Shown: piece after piece, positions 50,201-56,839 of the stretch
How the letters are laid out: each line of letters begins with the position of its first letter
How positions within the stretch are numbered: the stretch's first letter is position 1
Origin: Diplonema japonicum
Taxonomy: Eukaryota; Euglenozoa; Diplonemea; Diplonemida; Diplonemidae
DNA length: 64,000 nt
Assembly: GCA_964019335.1 (NCBI GenBank)
Contig: OZ025729.1
Coordinates: 310,001-374,000 of the forward strand
Direction of reading: 5' to 3'
Made by a program: the position numbers and the translations under genes
The notes under the pieces: generated by a model
Database searches by the model: none
The model's input: the letters and a program-made list of their open reading frames with translations, nothing else
Told to the model about the DNA's origin: nothing

Positions 50201-50380
50201 GCGGTGATCGGATGGAACAGGAGGGCGATATTTGCATCACCGAAGACCAAGCATGACCTAGAGGCATTGAAAGGACAATGGGCGAGAGAACGAAGAGAAA
50301 GAGCGGCCAGGCTGGGGAGAAGGCCGGCAAGACCACCAAAGGAGGAGAACCCGCTGCTGAAAGGGGATAGGTGCAGGTAG
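47189..50380 (+). CDS. LINE ORF2 C-terminal part: reverse transcriptase and zinc knuckle
   Basis: The open frame begins without an ATG (a GTG at 47189 is just its first start-like codon), so I see it as the rest of ORF2 after a frame change in the 47160-47277 overlap. The RT has SAAGIDGWRMLELRK, ALVTLVPKCDDAGPLEHRPIT, GVALDFAKCFDSVP (first Asp), GILQGCPISVVL and LSYADDAYLLARL (catalytic YADD at about 48440). The C-terminus has HCDICGQEQQLPNMLEHALW then EC, a C-x2-C...H...C knuckle at about 49530-49595. Apart from the EN-RT frame change the RT frame is uninterrupted, so the element may have moved recently. Confidence 0.85.
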   Translation: MGAATTWQARLEKLKLKTRTLQQQLEQAVEDKGLSKPTLNTIRNVNREAKALAVPAEPVPHDAVLIEDMLAAALNMEDAIAAEERKKRTEANTSRRREYLAEVAAGRETTRLVKVARGKRQSDGTRAVKEGMVLFASPGLIDSVMRKAWKTVFAKYESRPEPLYAPFKAKYSKFVQRHEMERTQLTGARLREVLRKKSKKSAAGIDGWRMLELRKLPESVLDAWAMLFHAIEATGRWPEAMKTALVTLVPKCDDAGPLEHRPITVTSAVYRLWACARLSDILIWQEKWIHDKQYGFRTGFGTEDALLDLALDIEESILEGKPLVGVALDFAKCFDSVPQQLVLELVEDMGMDTGILRALKGMYAGMRRRFRYAAGVGEEFHTTNGILQGCPISVVLINALLAVLMKQVENDTGVRSLSYADDAYLLARLGAALQEGVDAVEAFCKQVGMKLNTRKTKTFAVNRKTPEVKVKGEELQPTRTVGVLGAKLRTDGRPQTNGDRTAEALGTLSRLGATPLSFQQKAKIISSTILPSCLYDCPFSPPKTGQMATLVKETTYALWGQKYCTRNPGTVLSVTLPGHTSHPQMTAAYRALMLLYRACKKDDKLWTRCDAIAKRYSGKKIPVGPVGIMMERWLPQIKLSWAQLKDTHALEKEPYKHYIRDRLRRAEAQEIMSKRSTMGGMEAAAAAETNALWRKLVVTDPIAARDVRRIISGAVFYINPRGWRTDTVEHIPMAEGEEDEDEDEAEDEQEEEEEEGQDTEKWLIAEARKQEAKQAEPTTAHCDICGQEQQLPNMLEHALWECEKAKEVQQREEHEGMTRRGLEPCTKLHGILPRGAGKDVRERLEGTQRYLLAVVGERDAALQAKRQEVYHTHQWLEITQGQEHPVPSDKDFGKLPAGDVLREYTKEVLRWMRQLRWYAGSRNTSVSTVELALDFENVTGKTLGGKLGDLAEVQQKARRLHGLMKKIWHTWELGRVLKKVKGRRAFPAEPSTRVHTLRSIGRTKAVIGWNRRAIFASPKTKHDLEALKGQWARERRERAARLGRRPARPPKEENPLLKGDRCR

Positions 50381-50532
50381 AAGATGAGAACAAGGGGGCG
50401 TCTCACAAAGACTTCCTTTAACTCATATATATATTTTTTTTTTAAAATTTTTTTTCGGTCTCCCTCGCTTGGTCCACTTATGTCGCAGAAACATTGTCCA
50501 CACAGAGCGCCTCCACAACAAAAAAAAAAAAA

Positions 50533-50781
50533 ATGGTTTTTACAGAATCCCGAAAGTTTTTGTACTCCATTGGGTTCGCACTTACGGGTTCTGCGATGCT
50601 GATGCATGAGCTTTCTTGGAAAGCAAAAGCTGAGCATGCTGAAGAATTGCGGCAGAAGAAAAGGGAGGAAAAGACCGAAAACCGAGAGAGGCTGAAAGGA
50701 GAAATCCAAGAAGGACTGAGCGTCCTGAAGCAGAAGAGCACCGTAGTGAAGCAAAAGATGGAAGAAGCGCAAAACAAGTGA
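50533..50781 (+). CDS. Small membrane/coiled-coil protein, 82 aa
   Basis: ATG right after a 13-nt A-run; TATGTCGCAG (AG at 50487-50488) is a candidate acceptor. Residues 8-26 (KFLYSIGFALTGSAMLMHE) form one membrane segment; residues 30-80 are a charged helix (EELRQKKREEKTENRERLK) likely to form a coiled coil. The arrangement resembles small mitochondrial inner-membrane assembly or respiratory-complex subunits, but I recognise no family. Located between the LINE tail and a Cys-rich paralog. Confidence 0.6.
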   Translation: MVFTESRKFLYSIGFALTGSAMLMHELSWKAKAEHAEELRQKKREEKTENRERLKGEIQEGLSVLKQKSTVVKQKMEEAQNK

Positions 50782-50968
50782 CCTACCTACCTAGCCTTTA
50801 TCCCATTACATAACGAACATAGGTGGTTTCCACCTCAAAAACAACCAAACTATTATTTCCCTTCTTGATGGAAGGTGATGGTTTTTTTTTTTTTTTTTTT
50901 TTTTTTTTTCTCCGCACACAAACTCTTTTTTGTAGAAACCCGAAAAAAAAAAAAAAAAAAAAAAGAAA

Positions 50969-51532
50969 ATGACTCAAGAACAAGCTCCGCCTGCTCAGCC
51001 GCAGTACCAGAACTACGCCCCACCAGTACAGTACACCCATCCTCCTGCATCAGAGCAGCCACAGCCGAATGCTCCACCACCAATGGGACAGGCACCACCC
51101 ATGGGACAGGCACCACCCATGGGACAGGCACCACCCATGGGACAGGCACCACCCATGGGACAGGCACCCGTGCAAACTGTTGTTGTTACCCAAACACAGC
51201 AAGGCCACAATAATTGTTATAGATGCTTCTGCCCGCCTTGCTGGATGCAAGACGTCGAGGGATGCTCAGGTATGACTGTCGCGTGCTGGTTTGCTTGCTT
51301 CTTAATTTGGCCCCTCAATGGCTTTTGTGCACTGTGCTACGAGCCTGAGCCAAAGCCACAGCCGGTCTTGGCAGGGGCTCATCCGACCTATGGCACTGCC
51401 TCAGGTCCCCCACAGCAGCAGTTTGGAGCCCCCCCGCAGCCGCAGTACCCTGCATCTGCTCCCCCTCAGCCAGTCGGTCCCCCGCAGCAGCAGTACACTG
51501 CCGTGCCCCCCAAGCAGGACCCATCGATCTGA
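50969..51532 (+). CDS. Cys-rich, Pro/Gln-rich membrane-associated protein, paralog 2
   Basis: 187 aa, intronless. N-terminal 75 residues are Pro/Gln-rich and contain six MGQAPP units encoded by an 18-bp tandem repeat (51081-51170). The core CYRCFCPPCWMQDVEGCSG then MTVACWFACFLIWPLNGFCA aligns with paralogs at 31277 and 55085. The tail is Pro/Gln-rich (PPQPQYPASAPPQ). TTTTTTGTAG (AG at 50934-50935) and an A-run lead to the ATG. Pro-rich tails around a Cys-rich hydrophobic core suggest a membrane-bound scaffold; function unknown. Confidence 0.75.
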   Translation: MTQEQAPPAQPQYQNYAPPVQYTHPPASEQPQPNAPPPMGQAPPMGQAPPMGQAPPMGQAPPMGQAPVQTVVVTQTQQGHNNCYRCFCPPCWMQDVEGCSGMTVACWFACFLIWPLNGFCALCYEPEPKPQPVLAGAHPTYGTASGPPQQQFGAPPQPQYPASAPPQPVGPPQQQYTAVPPKQDPSI

Positions 51533-51539
51533 GAGCACT

Positions 51540-51567
51540 TTCTTTTATCCTATCATTACCTTTCAAC

Positions 51568-51611
<44 letters not shown>

Positions 51612-51660
51612 GTTGAACAAGAACACACAATTCGTCGTTAGATGAAAAATTTGTTTTTAA
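51540..51660. other. T-run spacer before piggyBac family 2
   Basis: A T-run of about 40 nt, then AT-rich sequence up to TTAA at 51657-51660. Confidence 0.5.
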
Positions 51661-53463
51661 CCATCTACCAACGGACCATTTTTGCCCACCAGGGGGTAAA
51701 TTTTCAAAACTTCAAAAAAAGCTATTCTAGCGCAACGCCGGGGCTATATGCCCCCGGAAATGCCTCCAGATGTCCCAATTCTAGAGAGAGGGTGCCCACA
51801 GCAGGGCCCACCCTCACAGCATTGTCAAAAATATCGTTCCTGAAGTGCCCGAGAGGGGGTACAAAAAACAAGTCAAAAAGAATCGACTGTAAAATTCTGT
51901 AAAAAGCTATTTAAGGCCTTCTTGACGCGGTTCGTACGTGCCCCAGGGCTGGGGGACTTCTTTTTTGACCCCGAGAGGGGTTTCTGGGGGGTATCCCCGG
52001 CAAGGTGGTAGTCTTTGAAGCACGGAGTCACGCAAAGTTGTACCAAGCAGGTTGAACACTGGAACTGGGGTCATTTCGACTTGCCATGCTTACACCGCAC
52101 GTTGCGCTACTTTTTCGGGGAAATGGTCCCAGAAGGTACTATCGCGGCGCATTGGGGTCTCAGGGCACTCGTTCTGTGTTTCGGGGCATGGTATTGGGGC
52201 AGCCTGCTCTGTAGTTGACTTTATCTGTTGTTTAGACTGCCTCCCTAGTAGCCCTTCGATGACTGCCTCTTTGAAAGGCGTGAATCCACTGTCGTTCGTA
52301 CTCAGGGTGTTGGGGCAATGCTTCTTTCCAAACAAGCCAAGCATTTGCCAGAGATTTATCTAACACGTACGAAAATACTTTCAGGGGCCACTTCGAAGTC
52401 ATAAGGGTGCGTTTATGGCGTTTTGTCACAGCGTCACCCAGCGTCGGTTCCGACCATTGCGGTGTTGTAAATATGCACTTGGTGGGGAGTGGGATGTCCA
52501 TTCCGGCTTTCATTCTCTTTTGGCCGACACGTCAAATTTGACTTCACCAGAACATCCAACGTCGACAGAAAGCGCACAGGCATGATGTCATGCCACGTTG
52601 TGGTGCAAAGGATGCTCACGTGCTGGTGGAACTGGGTGTCGCCACAGGATGCGTGTCCTTGGGCTTGCGGCCTCGCTTCTTTGCATCCGTGATCTCCGGG
52701 AGGCCTTTGCGATAGGTAGAAGTCAGCACGCTTGTTTGTTTCGCTGTGGAAACACAGATTTCCCAGAATAGTCAAAAAGCGGTCTCTTGACATGACAGCA
52801 GCGTACCCAGGGGTGTGGTTGAGAGACGTGGAGCCAGCGCGCCAGTAGTCAGAATAATCTGGCATGATATCCAAGTCCATCGACAAAAGGACACCTAAGA
52901 AGGTATGCAAAGAAGCAGCATTGAGATCCAGGGAAACACCTTTTTTAGCCGCATTTGCCACATTGTTCGAAATTATGACCCAAATAACGTTTGGGGCGAG
53001 CATTTGGGAGAATATATGGAATGTCGTTGAGCCTCTGATGTCAAAACAGGGTCCACAAGGATTCCGATCTTCACGAAACCGGATGCCTTCCAACCGCTCC
53101 GGCTTTGCCGTCCAATCACCCTGCTGTGACTCGGAATCGGTCGAATTCGTATCAGAATCACTGTTCGTACCAAAATTGCATAATAGGGATGAGCCATCAG
53201 TGCTACCATCACTCATAATGTCCTCTTCCGGCCTCTTTCTGGGCACCCTTTTTTGAAGTGATTTTTAAGGGTAAATTTGGGCTGGCGTTTTTTTTTCTTT
53301 TTTCTTTTTCTTGTTAAGTTAGGGCAGCATTTAGTTTATATTTTTCATATTTTCCGCGCAGGACCCCGGATGCGAGAAGTGGCCGAGCTGTATTGCATTG
53401 AAAGCCCTTTGCGCAAAAGATTTTTTTCAAATCGTCTCTATAAAGACGCTCGTTGGTAGATGG
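51661..53463 (-). mobile_element. piggyBac-like transposon, family 2, transposase deleted inside
   Basis: TTAA at 51657-51660 and 53464-53467, with terminal inverted repeats CCATCTACCAACG. The minus strand encodes a broken transposase: N-terminal frame 53246-52434 with NVANAAKKGVSLDLNAASLH, FLGVLLSMDLDIMPDYSDYW and SRDRFLTILGNLCFHSE, then a C-terminal piece (about 52480-52320) with VHIYNTAMVGTDAG and RTLMTSKWPLKVFSYVLD. The catalytic centre between them is missing, so the element cannot move by itself. Confidence 0.8.
52434..53246 (-). pseudogene. piggyBac family 2 transposase remnant
   Basis: 270 codons; see the element for motifs. The N-terminal acidic stretch (SDSDTNSTDSES) and the piggyBac N-domain are intact. 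After FHSETNKRADF the frame jumps to C-terminal sequence, consistent with an internal deletion, and the remainder continues in another frame at 52513-52232. Confidence 0.75.
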
Positions 53464-53686
53464 TTAAAAAAAAAAAAAAAAAAGTAAACTTTTTTTTTTT
53501 CTCTAAAGAATAGATTAAAGAAGGTCCAACTTTATATTTCTTTCCCCCCCCCCCTTCAGGTTTTGTTCAAATGTCCACTCCCGTTACAAAATTCTCTCTT
53601 TGTTGGTAAAAAGAGCTTTTTGTATCTGTTGCGAACGAACACATCTCGCTTATTCTTTTTGTTTTCCACGTTTCATTCTTTAAGTT

Positions 53687-53728
53687 GGATGAGAACAAGG
53701 GGGCGTCCCACAAATATACTTCCTAAGT
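53687..53728 (+). repeat. LINE 3'-tail fragment
   Basis: GGATGAGAACAAGGGGGCGTC, CCACAAATATACTTCC: matches 50383-50410 (20 of the first bases identical). Confidence 0.5.
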
Positions 53729-53729
53729 C

Positions 53730-54039
53730 TTTGTTCACAAACGTGGTTCTTCTTCTTTTTTTTGTTTGGAATTTGATGTTATTCTTTTCACCTCTTTATG
53801 AATCAAGAATTTCTTTTTTTCTTTTTTTTTTTTTTTTTTTTTTTTCTGTTTTAACAATATTATCTCGTTGTCGCCAAACTAGTTTTTTTTTTCTGCTTGA
53901 AAAAAAAAAAGAAAAATCGTATTGATAATGAATTGTTCTGCTCAAAAAAAAAAAAAAAAAAAAAAAAAAGAAAAAATAAAAAGAAGTGATGTTAGCATCC
54001 TTTCGACTCTTTTTTACAGTTTTCTTTTTTTTTGTTTTC
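53730..54039. other. Homopolymer-rich spacer
   Basis: T- and A-runs, and a short piece of repeat D near 53846. No gene. Confidence 0.45.
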
Positions 54040-54545
54040 AACCGCCCAAGGGGCGCAACGGGGGCTGCGAAGCAACAGGCGCAGTCGTGCAACGATACCT
54101 GTTGGATGTCGTGTCAAGACGAGACGCCAGAGCGGCTGAACGGAGCACCAGGATCCTCACCACCAACCCGCAGCACACTGTGCCCACAGTGGAGCTGTTG
54201 AAATCAAACGGAGCGTCAGGAAAGGTCCTAATGTTCTACATAAAGAGCGTCCTCAGGTGGCTGAAAACCTAAGATGGTACGCAGGCAGGAAGTTGACGTC
54301 CGTCACGACGATGGAGCCCGCAGTAGACTATGAGAGGCCACCCGATGCGATACATCTTAGGATGTACAGAAGTGCACAGCAAAGAGTGGGGGCCCGACGG
54401 CACATGGCTACGACAGGAGACCACTCTTCTCCTCGAGCCAAACCGCCCCCTACCTAGCACGACGCTCAGATGCCGTCCATCTCATCGTGACAAACAGCCA
54501 CCGCAGGCACCAGACAGCAACCGCAGAACGGTGACCGATTAGTGT
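54040..54545 (+). mobile_element. LINE C-terminal fragment
   Basis: VQRYLLDVVSRRDARAAE and VPTVELLKSNGASGKVLMFY in frame 53922-54272 match the post-RT part of 12925-14420 and 47189-50380. FYIKSVLRWLKT then stops where the intact element has RWMRQLRWYAG; the next frame continues LRWYAGRKLTSVTT. Decayed. Confidence 0.65.
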
Positions 54546-54621
54546 GAATTTCACCCTGAACAGTGAGCACCCACCCGCACACCGAAATTTATCATTTTTT
54601 TTTTTTTTTTCACTTTTAAAT

Positions 54622-54809
54622 AGTAGTGCAACGTGCGGTGCAAGCATTGCAGTGTTCAGCCTGCTTGGTACAACTTTGCGTGACTCCGTGCTTCAAAGAC
54701 TACCACCTTGCCGGGGATACCCCCCAGAAACCCCTCCCGGGGTCAAAAAAGAAGTCCCCCAGCCCTGGGGCACATACGAACCGCGTCAAGAAGGCCGGTT
54801 GGTAGATGG
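54622..54809 (+). mobile_element. piggyBac family 2 solo end
   Basis: Reverse complement of 51915-52110 joined directly to the terminus GGTTGGTAGATGG and TTAA (54810-54813). The ~240 bp between terminus and 51915 in the full element are absent, so it comes from a deleted variant. Confidence 0.65.
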
Positions 54810-54871
54810 TTAATTAATAATAGACAGTTTGCCTGAGGCACTGCTGCAGCTCCAAAAAAAAAAAATATTTT

Positions 54872-54908
54872 CGGGCCGTTGCTAACCACTTCGTTCCTAT
54901 CATAGTGA
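54872..54908 (+). repeat. T-tailed repeat copy
   Basis: CGGGCCGTTGCTAACCACTT then CGTTCCTATCATAGTGAA; identical to 25650-25687, here followed by CTCACAAC instead of a T-run. Confidence 0.6.
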
Positions 54909-54929
54909 ACTCACAACAGCCTCCCCGGC

Positions 54930-55008
54930 CTTCCCCTTCCCCTTCCCCTTCCCCTTCCCCTTCCCCTTCCCCTTCCCCTTCCCCTTCCCCTTCCCCTTCC
55001 CCTTCCCG
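54930..55008. repeat. (TTCCCC)n microsatellite
   Basis: About 13 perfect hexamer units on the + strand, ending just before the T-rich leader of the next gene. Confidence 0.9.
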
Positions 55009-55084
55009 CCTTTTTTTATTTTATTAGCACCCCTTTTTGACGCTCACACCCTTACAGTTATATCAAAAAAAAAAACCCAAAAAA

Positions 55085-55495
55085 ATGACTCAGCAGTACC
55101 AGCAGCAGCCGCAGCAGTACCAGCAGCCCATGGCACCCCAGCAGACCACAGTGGTGGTTACGAACAATGCCAATAATGACGGATGCTGCTTCAAGTGCTT
55201 CTGTCCCCCGTGCTGGTTGCATTCTGTGGAAGGCTGCAGCGGGATGACTGTATGCTGTTGGATTCTGTGCCTTACTGGCTTCTGGCCGCTGAACGGGTGC
55301 TGTGCACTGTGCTACGAGCCCAAGGTGGCACCTCAGCAGACTGTCGTCCAGCAGGGGTACGTCCCGCAGCAGGCACCTCCTCAGCAACAGCAGTACGGTG
55401 CCCCGCCCCCGCAGCAGCAGCAGCAGCAGTACCAGCCTCCTGTTGCCGGCCAGCAGACGGCCTACCCGCAAGCACCACCCCCAGCGGCCGTTTAA
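55085..55495 (+). CDS. Cys-rich, Pro/Gln-rich membrane-associated protein, paralog 3
   Basis: 136 aa, intronless. Gln-rich start (MTQQYQQQPQQYQQPMAP), core DGCCFKCFCPPCWLHSVEG then CSGMTVCCWILCLTGFWPLN, tail QQGYVPQQAPPQQQQYGAPP. It is the reference that fixes the two intron positions in paralog 1: the TVCCW and QQGYV joins are continuous here. TTTTATTAG (AG at 55026-55027) is the nearest acceptor-like site. Function unknown; the three paralogs share only the Cys-rich core and a low-complexity habit. Confidence 0.75.
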   Translation: MTQQYQQQPQQYQQPMAPQQTTVVVTNNANNDGCCFKCFCPPCWLHSVEGCSGMTVCCWILCLTGFWPLNGCCALCYEPKVAPQQTVVQQGYVPQQAPPQQQQYGAPPPQQQQQQYQPPVAGQQTAYPQAPPPAAV

Positions 55496-55603
55496 GGAAA
55501 TAATTTTTTTTTTTAAACGTCCAGGGTCTTTTTTTTTTTTTTTTTATGGTTTAAAAAAAAAACTGATAGTCTTTCGAGCCAATTTAAGAAGGATTTACTC
55601 CTG

Positions 55604-55637
<34 letters not shown>

Positions 55638-56072
55638 CTTGTACCTATTTGCTTCTACGGACTAAGAGCCACCGAAAAACGACAGGTTTTTTACCATATT
55701 TTTTTTCTCTCCTCCCTGCTCCACCTTTACGGAATGAAGAATGAACGAGTTTTTTTATTTTATTTTTTATTCAGTTAGCAATCCCCCCCCCCCCCCCCCC
55801 CTGTTCACTGAAACATTGTACTATTCGTTGGCACGCACAGTTAATTGATAGTTTGCAGGTTTTTTTAAGAAAGAAATTAACACATTACGTGCCGCTAGCT
55901 ACAAATCGATAGCAAAGTACAAACAAGCAAGCGCCAGAATAGACTTTTTTTTTTTTTTTTTCTTTGAAAGGACGAGTCTTTGACTTGTCCTAACAAAAGG
56001 GGAACGTTGAACGTTGGCAAACGTGTTTGCGGACTTTATAAGCTTTTTCTCCAGGTTTCTATTTTCCGTCGC

Positions 56073-56106
<34 letters not shown>

Positions 56107-56802
56107 AGTTGTTTCCCTTCTTTTTTTATATATTCTTTACTTACAAAAAAGCTCGAATTTCTTCTAAAGTTGTTTTCCCACTTCTCCCCCCCCCCCCCCC
56201 CCCATGTCACAGTATTGAACCAACATGATTCCATACTCAGAATTTTCTTTTTTTAAATGTCTTTTTAATTTTTATTTCATTTTTATCTCTTTTTTTAGGT
56301 AGGAGATGACAAGGGTGAAGGCGGCTCACGTGACGACTTCATTTAGCTCATATATCTCTTATTTTCCTTTTTTTTTCCCCTGCCTTGTGTAACAAGAAAC
56401 AAAAGAACGATACGAAAAAGAAAAAGAAAAAAAAATGCTAGTATTTATGTTCTGATTTCTTTTATCTCATGTTTTGTAAGGTTTGCAGCCAGCTCTTGCG
56501 GCTCTCCTTTTTCAGTTTTCTTTCTACAAATTTGTTTTGCCACGTGTTTTTTTTTTTTTTTTTTTTTTTCCCTTGGGTGCTTATTTTTTCTCCCCTCTTC
56601 GCTCTTTTCTTTTTTTTTTCTTCTCGTTTTCTATATTACTGCAGCCGACACTGGCCTTCGTTCCTATCATAATAGATTGCAATTTTTTTTCTTTGGGGGA
56701 GGTTTGTGAACAAAGACAACAGGGCTGACCTCCCCCATTCACCTTCCCGTGGTGGCCCTGCCCACGGCCGGCCGGACGGACATTTTTTTTTTTTTTTAAT
56801 AG
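55496..56802. other. Homopolymer-rich spacer with LINE-tail remnant
   Basis: T-, A- and C-runs. 56303-56352 (GATGACAAGGGTGAAGGCGG, TTTAGCTCATATATC) resembles the LINE 3' tail. 56655-56680 is a part of the T-tailed repeat. No gene. It ends in a T-run and AATAG. Confidence 0.5.
56783..56802 (+). promoter_or_regulatory. Predicted trans-splice acceptor of UBP-like gene
   Basis: Fifteen T, then AATAG; the leader from 56803 to the ATG at 56840 is nearly all A. Confidence 0.5.
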
Positions 56803-56806
56803 GCAA

Positions 56807-56838
<32 letters not shown>

Positions 56839-56839
56839 C

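Larger units (their letters stand above)
44266..50430 (+). mobile_element. Near-complete LINE (non-LTR retrotransposon)
   Basis: Order ORF1, AP endonuclease, RT, zinc knuckle, then a short 3'UTR GATGAGAACAAGGGGGCGTC, TCACAAAGACTTCC, TTTAACTCATATAT and a T-run. There is no poly(A) end. Parts of this tail also follow the kinase gene (8014) and the SINE-like copies, and lie at 53690 and 56303. Clade not assigned; several decayed relatives are in the window. The exact 5' end is uncertain. Confidence 0.75.

Noticed and set aside
54925-55010. CRISPR-like or telomere-like array
   Set aside because: It is a simple (TTCCCC)n microsatellite without spacers; not at a sequence end, and no telomeric TTAGGG units.
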